Source: Marthasterias glacialis
Lineage: Eukaryota > Echinodermata > Asteroidea > Forcipulatida > Asteriidae
DNA: 64,000 nt
Direction of reading: 5' to 3'
Assembly (NCBI GenBank): GCA_911728455.2
Contig: OU452230.1
Location: forward strand, 10,106,377 to 10,170,376
This document shows positions 32,601-43,757 of the stretch, piece after piece. The notes under the pieces were generated by a model. It made no database searches and was not told the DNA's origin. It was given only the letters and a program-made list of their open reading frames with translations. A program made the position numbers and the translations under genes. The first letter of the stretch is position 1. The number at the start of each line of letters is the position of its first letter.

Positions 32601-35600
32601 TTTCCGAAAATGCCGGTCTTGGGGCTGCTGGATAAACAGGGAGGAGGCCAGGAACCGCGGAGTGAGGACACCCCGAGGATGTCCAGTGCAAACAGACATG
32701 CTGTGTGTACGTCAACAATAGCCAAGGCCGCTACGTGTGTGCTGGACCGAAGCCAGCGAAAAAAAAACGCCAAAAAAAGAAATTGCAGCGCCATGGCCAA
32801 TAACTCCAGCAATAATGGGGCTAGAGAGAAATTTCTTGTACCTGCAGGTAGCTGCCATAGTCCTGCATCCAAAAATCTTGTTTTCCAGGCCAGCCAGGGC
32901 CATCTTCAGCCTTGAAAACACCAGGGAGCGGGGCTGCTCCGAATGCGCTTCAAACGCCTGTCTAATGGAACTTTTGTACACGAAGCTGTAACAGAGTGAA
33001 AACAAGACTTAGCAACGGCTCTATCTCCCAAAGTATTGGCGGAAAACTGACAAGTCTGACACTGCTGGAAAGCCCTGCTCATGGGCTTTCCGAAAATGCC
33101 CGTCTTGGGGCTGCGGGATAAACAGGGAGGAAGCCAGGGACCGCGGAGAGAGGACACCCCGAGGATGTCCAGTGCAAACAGACATGCTGTGTGTACGTCA
33201 ACAATAGCCAAGGCCGCTACGTGTGTGCTGGACCGAAATCAGCAAAAAAAAACGCCAAAAAAAGAAATTGCAGCGCCATGGCCAATAACTCCAGAAATAA
33301 TGGGGCTAGAGAAAAAATTCTTGTACCTGCAGGTAGCTGCCATAGTCCTGCATCCGCAAATCTGGTTTTCCAGGCCAGCCAGGGCCATCTTTCGCCTTGA
33401 AAACACCAGGGAGCGGGGCTGCTCCGAATGCGCTTCAAACGCCTGTCTAATGTAACTTTTGTACACGAAGCTGTAACAGAGTGAAAACAAGACTTAGCAA
33501 CGGCTCTATCTCCCAAAGTATTGGCGGGAAACTGACAAGTCTGACACTGCTGGAAAGCCCTGCTCATGGGCTTTCCGAAAATGCCGGTCTTGGGGCTGCT
33601 GAATAAACAGGGGAGAAGCCAGGGACCGCGGAGTTAGGACACCCCGAGGATGTCCAGTGCAAACAGACATGCTGTGTGTACGTCAACAATAGCCAAGGCC
33701 GCTACGTGTGTGCTGGACCGAAGCAACCAAAAAAAACGCCGAAAAAAGAAATTGCAGCGCCATGGCCAATAACTCCAGAAATAATGGGGCTAGAGAGAAA
33801 TGTCTTGTACCTGCAGGTAGCTGCCATAGTCCTGCATCCGAAAATCTGGTTTTCCAGGCCAGCCAGGTCCATCTTCTGCCTTGAAAACACCAGGGAGCGG
33901 GGCTGCTTCGAATGCGCTTCAAACGCCTGTCTAATGGAACTTTTGTACACGAAGCTGTAACAGAGTGAAAACAAGACTTAGCAACGGCTCTATCTCCCAA
34001 AGTATTGGCGGGAAACTGACAAGTCTGACACTGCTGGAAAGCCCTGCTCATGGGCTTTCCGAAGATGCCGGTCTTGGGGCTGCTGGATAAACAGGGAGGA
34101 AGCCAGGGACCGCGGAGTGAGGACACCCCGAGGATGTCCAGTGCAAACCAACATGCTGTGTGTACGTCAACAATAGCCAAGGCCGCTACGTGTCTGCTGG
34201 ACCGAATCCAGCAAAAAAAACGCCGAAAAAAGAAATTGCAGCGCCATGGCCAATAACTCCAGAAATAATGGGGCTAGAGAAAAAATTCTTGTACCTGCAG
34301 GTAGCTGCCTTAGTCCTGCATCCGCAAATCTGGTTTTCCAGGCCAGCCAGGGCCATCTTTCGCCTTGAAAACACCAGGGAGCGGGGCTGCTCCGAATGCG
34401 CTTCAAACGCCTGTCTAATGGAACTTTTGTACACGAAGCTGTAACAGAGTGAAAACGAGACTTAGCAACGGCTCTATCTCCCAAAGTATTGGCGGGAAAC
34501 TGACAAGTCTGACACTGCTGGAAAGCCCTGCTCATGGGCTTTCCGAAAATGCCGGTCTTGGGGCTGCTGAATAAACAGGGGAGAAGCCGGGGACCGCGGA
34601 GTTAGGACACCCCGAGGATGTCCAGTGCAAACAGACATGCTGTGTGTACGTCAACAATAGCCAAGGCCGCTACGTGTGTGCTGGACCGAAGCAACAAAAA
34701 AAAAACGCCGAAAAAAGAAATTGCAGCGCCATGGCCAATAACTCCAGAAATAATGGGGCTAGAGAGAAATGTCTTGTACCTGCAGGTAGCTGCCATAGTC
34801 CTGCATCCGAAAATCTGGTTTTCCAGGCCAGCCAGGTCCATCTTCCGCCTTGAAAACACCAGGGAGCGGGGCTGCTTCGAATGCGCTTCAAACGCCTGTC
34901 TAATGGAACTTTTGTACACAAAGCTGTAACAGAGTGAAAACAAGACTTAGCAACGGCTCTATTTCCCAAAGTATTGGCGGGAAACTGACAAGTCTGACAC
35001 TGCTGGAAAGCCCTGCTCATGGGCTTTCCGAAAATGCCGGTCTTGGGGCTGCTGGATAAACAGGGAGGAGGCCAGGAACCGCGGAGTGAGGACACCCCGA
35101 GGATGTCCAGTGCAAACAGACATGCTGTGTGTACGTCAACAATAGCCAAGGTCGCTACGTGTGTGCTGGACCGAAGCCAGCGAAAAAAAAACGCCAAAAA
35201 AAGAAATTGCAGCGCCATGGCCAATAACTCCAGCAATAATGGGGCTAGAGAGAAATTTCTTGTACCTGCAGGTAGCTGCCATAGTCCTGCATCCAAAAAT
35301 CTTGTTTTCCAGGCCAGCCAGGGCCATCTTCAGCCTTGAAAACACCAGGGAGCGGGGCTGCTCCGAATGCGCTTCAAACGCCTGTCTAATGGAACTTTTG
35401 TACACGAAGCTGTAACAGAGTGAAAACAAGACTTAGCAACGGCTCTATCTCCCAAAGTATTGGCGGAAAACTGACAAGTCTGACACTGCTGGAAAGCCCT
35501 GCTCATGGGCTTTCCGAAAATGCCCGTCTTGGGGCTGCGGGATAAACAGGGAGGAAGCCAGGGACCGCGGAGAGAGGACACCCCGAGGATGTCCAGTGCA

Positions 35601-37445
35601 AACAGACATGCTGTGTGTACGTCAACAATAGCCAAGGCCGCTACGTGTGTGCTGGACCGAAATCAGCAAAAAAAAACGCCAAAAAAAGAAATTGCAGCGC
35701 CATGGCCAATAACTCCAGAAATAATGGGGCTAGAGAGAAAATTCTTGTAACTGCAGGTAGCTGCCATAGTCCTGCATCCGCAAATCTGGTTTTCCAGGCC
35801 AGCCAGGGCCATCTTTCGCCTTGAAAACACCAGGGAGCGGGGCTGCTCCGAATGCGCTTCAAACGCCTGTCTAATGGAACTTTTGTACACGAAGCTGTAA
35901 CAGAGTGAAAACGAGACTTAGCAACGGCTCTATCTCCCAAAGTATTGGCGGGAAACTGACAAGTCTGACACTGCTGGAAAGCCCTGCTCATGGGCTTTCC
36001 GAAAATGCCGGTCTTGGGGCTGCTGAATAAACAGGGGAGAAGCCGGGGACCGCGGAGTTAGGACACCCCGAGGATGTCCAGTGCAAACAGACATGCTGTG
36101 TGTACGTCAACAATAGCCAAGGCCGCTACGTGTGTGCTGGACCGAAGCAACAAAAAAAAAACGCCGAAAAAAGAAATTGCAGCGCCATGGCCAATAACTC
36201 CAGAAATAATGGGGCTAGAGAGAAATGTCTTGTACCTGCAGGTAGCTGCCATAGTCCTGCATCCGAAAATCTGGTTTTCCAGGCCAGCCAGGTCCATCTT
36301 CCGCCTTGAAAACACCAGGGAGCGGGGCTGCTTCGAATGCGCTTCAAACGCCTGTCTAATGGAACTTTTGTACACAAAGCTGTAACAGAGTGAAAACAAG
36401 ACTTAGCAACGGCTCTATTTCCCAAAGTATTGGCGGGAAACTGACAAGTCTGACACTGCTGGAAAGCCCTGCTCATGGGCTTTCCGAAAATGCCGGTCTT
36501 GGGGCTGCTGGATAAACAGGGAGGAGGCCAGGAACCGCGGAGTGAGGACACCCCGAGGATGTCCAGTGCAAACAGACATGCTGTGTGTACGTCAACAATA
36601 GCCAAGGCCGCTACGTGTGTGCTGGACCGAAGCCAGCGAAAAAAAAACGCCAAAAAAAGAAATTGCAGCGCCATGGCCAATAACTCCAGCAATAATGGGG
36701 CTAGAGAGAAATTTCTTGTACCTGCAGGTAGCTGCCATAGTCCTGCATCCAAAAATCTTGTTTTCCAGGCCAGCCAGGGCCATCTTCAGCCTTGAAAACA
36801 CCAGGGAGCGGGGCTGCTCCGAATGCGCTTCAAACGCCTGTCTAATGGAACTTTTGTACACGAAGCTGTAACAGAGTGAAAACAAGACTTAGCAACGGCT
36901 CTATCTCCCAAAGTATTGGCGGAAAACTGACAAGTCTGACACTGCTGGAAAGCCCTGCTCATGGGCTTTCCGAAGATGCCCGTCTTGGGGCTGCGGGATA
37001 AACAGGGAGGAAGCCAGGGACCGCGGAGAGAGGACACCCCGAGGATGTCCAGTGCAAACAGACATGCTGTGTGTACGTCAACAATAGCCAAGGCCGCTAC
37101 GTGTGTGCTGGACCGAAATCAGCAAAAAAAAACGCCAAAAAAAGAAATTGCAGCGCCATGGCCAATAACTCCAGAAATAATGGGGCTAGAGAAAAAATTC
37201 TTGTACCTGCAGGTAGCTGCCATAGTCCTGCATCCGCAAATCTGGTTTTCCAGGCCAGCCAGGGCCATCTTTCGCCTTGAAAACACCAGGGAGCGGGGCT
37301 GCTCCGAATGCGCTTCAAACGCCTGTCTAATGGAACTTTTGTACACGAAGCTGTAACAGAGTGAAAACGAGACTTAGCAACGGCTCTATTTCCCAAAGTA
37401 TTGGCGGGAAACTGACAAGTCTGACACTGCTGGAAAGCCCTGCTC
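29686..37445 (+). repeat. Eight-unit super-repeat of about 3880 bp, two copies
   Basis: Units 62-69 (29686-33566, 3881 bp) and 70-77 (33567-37445, 3879 bp) both read N-I-N2-R-D-N2-R-D. The last D of each copy carries the unusual GAGAAAAAATTCTTGTACC, whereas other D units have GAGAGAAAATTCTTGTAAC. Differences seen by eye number about ten. They include CGAGAATG versus CGAGGATG in the I unit, GCCATAG versus GCCTTAG, AAGGCCGC versus AAGGTCGC in R, and AAAACCGCC versus AAAAACGCC in D. This level of identity points to a recent block duplication. Confidence 0.88.
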
Positions 37446-38902
37446 ATGGGCTTTCCGAAAATGCCGGTCTTGGGGCTGCTGGATAAACAGGGAGGAGGCC
37501 AGGAACCGCGGAGTGAGGACACCCCGAGGATGTCCAGTGCAAACAGACATGCTGTGTGTACGTCAACAATAGCCAAGGCCGCTACGTGTGTGCTGGACCG
37601 AAGCCAGCGAAAAAAAAACGCCAAAAAAAGAAATTGCAGCGCCATGGCCAATAACTCCAGCAATAATGGGGCTAGAGAGAAATTTCTTGTACCTGCAGGT
37701 AGCTGCCATAGTCCTGCATCCAAAAATCTTGTTTTCCAGGCCAGCCAGGGCCATCTTCAGCCTTGAAAACACCAGGGAGCGGGGCTGCTCCGAATGCGCT
37801 TCAAACGCCTGTCTAATGGAACTTTTGTACACGAAGCTGTAACAGAGTGAAAACAAGACTTAGCAACGGCTCTATCTCCCAAAGTATTGGCGGAAAACTG
37901 ACAAGTCTGACACTGCTGGAAAGCCCTGCTCATGGGCTTTCCGAAAATGCCCGTCTTGGGGCTGCGGGATAAACAGGGAGGAAGCCAGGGACCGCGGAGA
38001 GAGGACACCCCGAGGATGTCCAGTGCAAACAGACATGCTGTGTGTACGTCAACAATAGCCAAGGCCGCTACGTGTGTGCTGGACCGAAATCAGCAAAAAA
38101 AAACGCCAAAAAAAGAAATTGCAGCGCCATGGCCAATAACTCCAGAAATAATGGGGCTAGAGAGAAAATTCTTGTAACTGCAGGTAGCTGCCATAGTCCT
38201 GCATCCGCAAATCTGGTTTTCCAGGCCAGCCAGGGCCATCTTTCGCCTTGAAAACACCAGGGAGCGGGGCTGCTCCGAATGCGCTTCAAACGCCTGTCTA
38301 ATGGAACTTTTGTACACGAAGCTGTAACAGAGTGAAAACGAGACTTAGCAACGGCTCTATCTCCCAAAGTATTGGCGGGAAACTGACAAGTCTGACACTG
38401 CTGGAAAGCCCTGCTCATGGGCTTTCCGAAAATGCCGGTCTTGGGGCTGCTGAATAAACAGGGGAGAAGCCGGGGACCGCGGAGTTAGGACACCCCGAGG
38501 ATGTCCAGTGCAAACAGACATGCTGTGTGTACGTCAACAATAGCCAAGGCCGCTACGTGTGTGCTGGACCGAAGCAACAAAAAAAAAACGCCGAAAAAAA
38601 GAAATTGCAGCGCCATGGCCAATAACTCCAGAAATAATGGGGCTAGAGAGAAATGTCTTGTACCTGCAGGTAGCTGCCATAGTCCTGCATCCAAAAATCT
38701 TGTTTTCCAGGCCAGCCAGGGCCATCTTCAGCCTTGAAAACACCAGGGAGCGGGGCTGCTCCGAATGCGCTTCAAACGCCTGTCTAATGGAACTTTTGTA
38801 CACGAAGCTGTAACAGAGTGAAAACAAGACTTAGCAACGGCTCTATCTCCCAAAGTATTGGCGGAAAACTGACAAGTCTGACACTGCTGGAAAGCCCTGC
38901 TC
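37446..38902 (+). repeat. Crossover scar: R-D plus an N2/R hybrid unit
   Basis: Two expected steps of the N2-R-D trimer are missing here. At 37446 an R unit follows a D unit directly. The D tail before it joins the D mark AAACGAGAC (about 37365-37373) to the N2 mark CTATTTCCC (about 37385-37393), so a whole N2 unit was lost by a crossover inside about 37371-37389. The unit at 38418-38902 begins as N2 (GAATAAAC, AAGCAACAAA, AAATGTCTTG at 38651) and ends as R (CATCCAAAAATC at 38689, CATCTTCAGCC), so its switch lies between 38656 and 38692. It also has seven instead of six adenines in its second A-tract. Confidence 0.87.
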
Positions 38903-41900
38903 ATGGGCTTTCCGAAAATGCCCGTCTTGGGGCTGCGGGATAAACAGGGAGGAAGCCAGGGACCGCGGAGAGAGGACACCCCGAGGATGTCCAGTGCAAA
39001 CAGACATGCTGTGTGTACGTCAACAATAGCCAAGGCCGCTACGTGTGTGCTGGACCGAAATCAGCAAAAAAAAACGCCAAAAAAAGAAATTGCAGCGCCA
39101 TGGCCAATAACTCCAGAAATAATGGGGCTAGAGAGAAAATTCTTGTAACTGCAGGTAGCTGCCATAGTCCTGCATCCGCAAATCTGGTTTTCCAGGCCAG
39201 CCAGGGCCATCTTTCGCCTTGAAAACACCAGGGAGCGGGGCTGCTCCGAATGCGCTTCAAACGCCTGTCTAATGGAACTTTTGTACACGAAGCTGTAACA
39301 GAGTGAAAACGAGACTTAGCAACGGCTCTATCTCCCAAAGTATTGGCGGGAAACTGACAAGTCTGACACTGCTGGAAAGCCCTGCTCATGGGCTTTCCGA
39401 AAATGCCGGTCTTGGGGCTGCTGAATAAACAGGGGAGAAGCCGGGGACCGCGGAGTTAGGACACCCCGAGGATGTCCAGTGCAAACAGACATGCTGTGTG
39501 TACGTCAACAATAGCCAAGGCCGCTACGTGTGTGCTGGACCGAAGCAACAAAAAAAAAACGCCGAAAAAAGAAATTGCAGCGCCATGGCCAATAACTCCA
39601 GAAATAATGGGGCTAGAGAGAAATGTCTTGTACCTGCAGGTAGCTGCCATAGTCCTGCATCCGAAAATCTGGTTTTCCAGGCCAGCCAGGTCCATCTTCC
39701 GCCTTGAAAACACCAGGGAGCGGGGCTGCTTCGAATGCGCTTCAAACGCCTGTCTAATGGAACTTTTGTACACAAAGCTGTAACAGAGTGAAAACAAGAC
39801 TTAGCAACGGCTCTATTTCCCAAAGTATTGGCGGGAAACTGACAAGTCTGACACTGCTGGAAAGCCCTGCTCATGGGCTTTCCGAAAATGCCGGTCTTGG
39901 GGCTGCTGGATAAACAGGGAGGAGGCCAGGAACCGCGGAGTGAGGACACCCCGAGGATGTCCAGTGCAAACAGACATGCTGTGTGTACGTCAACAATAGC
40001 CAAGGCCGCTACGTGTGTGCTGGACCGAAGCCAGCGAAAAAAAAACGCCAAAAAAAGAAATTGCAGCGCCATGGCCAATAACTCCAGCAATAATGGGGCT
40101 AGAGAGAAATTTCTTGTACCTGCAGGTAGCTGCCATAGTCCTGCATCCAAAAATCTTGTTTTCCAGGCCAGCCAGGGCCATCTTCAGCCTTGAAAACACC
40201 AGGGAGCGGGGCTGCTCCGAATGCGCTTCAAACGCCTGTCTAATGGAACTTTTGTACACGAAGCTGTAACAGAGTGAAAACAAGACTTAGCAACGGCTCT
40301 ATCTCCCAAAGTATTGGCGGAAAACTGACAAGTCTGACACTGCTGGAAAGCCCTGCTCATGGGCTTTCCGAAGATGCCCGTCTTGGGGCTGCGGGATAAA
40401 CAGGGAGGAAGCCAGGGACCGCGGAGAGAGGACACCCCGAGGATGTCCAGTGCAAACAGACATGCTGTGTGTACGTCAACAATAGCCAAGGCCGCTACGT
40501 GTGTGCTGGACCGAAATCAGCAAAAAAAAACGCCAAAAAAAGAAATTGCAGCGCCATGGCCAATAACTCCAGAAATAATGGGGCTAGAGAAAAAATTCTT
40601 GTACCTGCAGGTAGCTGCCATAGTCCTGCATCCGCAAATCTGGTTTTCCAGGCCAGCCAGGGCCATCTTTCGCCTTGAAAACACCAGGGAGCGGGGCTGC
40701 TCCGAATGCGCTTCAAACGCCTGTCTAATGGAACTTTTGTACACGAAGCTGTAACAGAGTGAAAACGAGACTTAGCAACGGCTCTATCTCCCAAAGTATT
40801 GGCGGGAAACTGACAAGTCTGACACTGCTGGAAAGCCCTGCTCATGGGCTTTCCGAAAATGCCGGTCTTGGGGCTGCTGAATAAACAGGGGAGAAGCCGG
40901 GGACCGCGGAGTTAGGACACCCCGAGGATGTCCAGTGCAAACAGACATGCTGTGTGTACGTCAACAATAGCCAAGGCCGCTACGTGTGTGCTGGACCGAA
41001 GCAACAAAAAAAAAACGCCGAAAAAAGAAATTGCAGCGCCATGGCCAATAACTCCAGAAATAATGGGGCTAGAGAGAAATGTCTTGTACCTGCAGGTAGC
41101 TGCCATAGTCCTGCATCCGAAAATCTGGTTTTCCAGGCCAGCCAGGTCCATCTTCCGCCTTGAAAACACCAGGGAGCGGGGCTGCTTCGAATGCGCTTCA
41201 AACGCCTGTCTAATGGAACTTTTGTACACAAAGCTGTAACAGAGTGAAAACAAGACTTAGCAACGGCTCTATTTCCCAAAGTATTGGCGGGAAACTGACA
41301 AGTCTGACACTGCTGGAAAGCCCTGCTCATGGGCTTTCCGAAAATGCCGGTCTTGGGGCTGCTGGATAAACAGGGAGGAGGCCAGGAACCGCGGAGTGAG
41401 GACACCCCGAGGATGTCCAGTGCAAACAGACATGCTGTGTGTACGTCAACAATAGCCAAGGCCGCTACGTGTGTGCTGGACCGAAGCCAGCGAAAAAAAA
41501 ACGCCAAAAAAAGAAATTGCAGCGCCATGGCCAATAACTCCAGCAATAATGGGGCTAGAGAGAAATTTCTTGTACCTGCAGGTAGCTGCCATAGTCCTGC
41601 ATCCAAAAATCTTGTTTTCCAGGCCAGCCAGGGCCATCTTCAGCCTTGAAAACACCAGGGAGCGGGGCTGCTCCGAATGCGCTTCAAACGCCTGTCTAAT
41701 GGAACTTTTGTACACGAAGCTGTAACAGAGTGAAAACAAGACTTAGCAACGGCTCTATCTCCCAAAGTATTGGCGGAAAACTGACAAGTCTGACACTGCT
41801 GGAAAGCCCTGCTCATGGGCTTTCCGAAAATGCCCGTCTTGGGGCTGCGGGATAAACAGGGAGGAAGCCAGGGACCGCGGAGAGAGGACACCCCGAGGAT

Positions 41901-43757
41901 GTCCAGTGCAAACAGACATGCTGTGTGTACGTCAACAATAGCCAAGGCCGCTACGTGTGTGCTGGACCGAAATCAGCAAAAAAAAAACGCCAAAAAAAGA
42001 AATTGCAGCGCCATGGCCAATAACTCCAGAAATAATGGGGCTAGAGAGAAAATTCTTGTAACTGCAGGTAGCTGCCATAGTCCTGCATCCGCAAATCTGG
42101 TTTTCCAGGCCAGCCAGGGCCATCTTTCGCCTTGAAAACACCAGGGAGCGGGGCTGCTCCGAATGCGCTTCAAACGCCTGTCTAATGGAACTTTTGTACA
42201 CGAAGCTGTAACAGAGTGAAAACGAGACTTAGCAACGGCTCTATCTCCCAAAGTATTGGCGGGAAACTGACAAGTCTGACACTGCTGGAAAGCCCTGCTC
42301 ATGGGCTTTCCGAAAATGCCGGTCTTGGGGCTGCTGAATAAACAGGGGAGAAGCCGGGGACCGCGGAGTTAGGACACCCCGAGGATGTCCAGTGCAAACA
42401 GACATGCTGTGTGTACGTCAACAATAGCCAAGGCCGCTACGTGTGTGCTGGACCGAAGCAACAAAAAAAAAACGCCGAAAAAAGAAATTGCAGCGCCATG
42501 GCCAATAACTCCAGAAATAATGGGGCTAGAGAGAAATGTCTTGTACCTGCAGGTAGCTGCCATAGTCCTGCATCCGAAAATCTGGTTTTCCAGGCCAGCC
42601 AGGTCCATCTTCCGCCTTGAAAACACCAGGGAGCGGGGCTGCTTCGAATGCGCTTCAAACGCCTGTCTAATGGAACTTTTGTACACAAAGCTGTAACAGA
42701 GTGAAAACAAGACTTAGCAACGGCTCTATTTCCCAAAGTATTGGCGGGAAACTGACAAGTCTGACACTGCTGGAAAGCCCTGCTCATGGGCTTTCCGAAA
42801 ATGCCGGTCTTGGGGCTGCTGGATAAACAGGGAGGAGGCCAGGAACCGCGGAGTGAGGACACCCCGAGGATGTCCAGTGCAAACAGACATGCTGTGTGTA
42901 CGTCAACAATAGCCAAGGCCGCTACGTGTGTGCTGGACCGAAGCCAGCGAAAAAAAAACGCCAAAAAAAGAAATTGCAGCGCCATGGCCAATAACTCCAG
43001 CAATAATGGGGCTAGAGAGAAATTTCTTGTACCTGCAGGTAGCTGCCATAGTCCTGCATCCAAAAATCTTGTTTTCCAGGCCAGCCAGGGCCATCTTCAG
43101 CCTTGAAAACACCAGGGAGCGGGGCTGCTCCGAATGCGCTTCAAACGCCTGTCTAATGGAACTTTTGTACACGAAGCTGTAACAGAGTGAAAACAAGACT
43201 TAGCAACGGCTCTATCTCCCAAAGTATTGGCGGAAAACTGACAAGTCTGACACTGCTGGAAAGCCCTGCTCATGGGCTTTCCGAAAATGCCCGTCTTGGG
43301 GCTGCGGGATAAACAGGGAGGAAGCCAGGGACCGCGGAGAGAGGACACCCCGAGGATGTCCAGTGCAAACAGACATGCTGTGTGTACGTCAACAATAGCC
43401 AAGGCCGCTACGTGTGTGCTGGACCGAAATCAGCAAAAAAAAAACGCCAAAAAAAGAAATTGCAGCGCCATGGCCAATAACTCCAGAAATAATGGGGCTA
43501 GAGAGAAAATTCTTGTAACTGCAGGTAGCTGCCATAGTCCTGCATCCGCAAATCTGGTTTTCCAGGCCAGCCAGGGCCATCTTCTGCCTTGAAAACACCA
43601 GGGAGCGGGGCTGCTCCGAATGCGCTTCAAACGCCTGTCTATCGGAACTTTTGTACACGAAGCTGTAACAGAGTGAAAACAAGACTTAGCAACGGCTCTA
43701 TCTCCCAAAGTATTGGCGGGAAACTGACAAGTCTGACACTGCTGGAAAGCCCTGCTC

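Larger units (their letters stand above)
22419..43757 (+). repeat. Block D: units 47-90, ordered HOR of N, I, R and D types
   Basis: Diagnostic marks: N has GAATAAACAGGGGAG, GAGTTAGG, AAGCAACC, AAATGTCTTG and GCTTCGAATG. N2 is N with AGCCGGGG and AAGCAACAAA. I has CCGAAGATGCC, TGTCTGCTGG and GAATCCAGC. R has GGCCAGGAACC, CCAGCGAAA and CATCTTCAGCC. D has GCCCGTCTTGG (in most), GAAATCAGC and, in most, TTGTAACTGCAGG. The order from 22419 is N I N I N R R D N I N I N R D N I N2 R D N2 R D N I N2 R D N2 R D R D (N2/R hybrid) D, then N2 R D three times to 43757. Units are mostly 484-486 bp. The left part is irregular and the right part becomes a clean trimer, so homogenisation is strongest near 29.7-43.7 kb. 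Confidence 0.93.
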
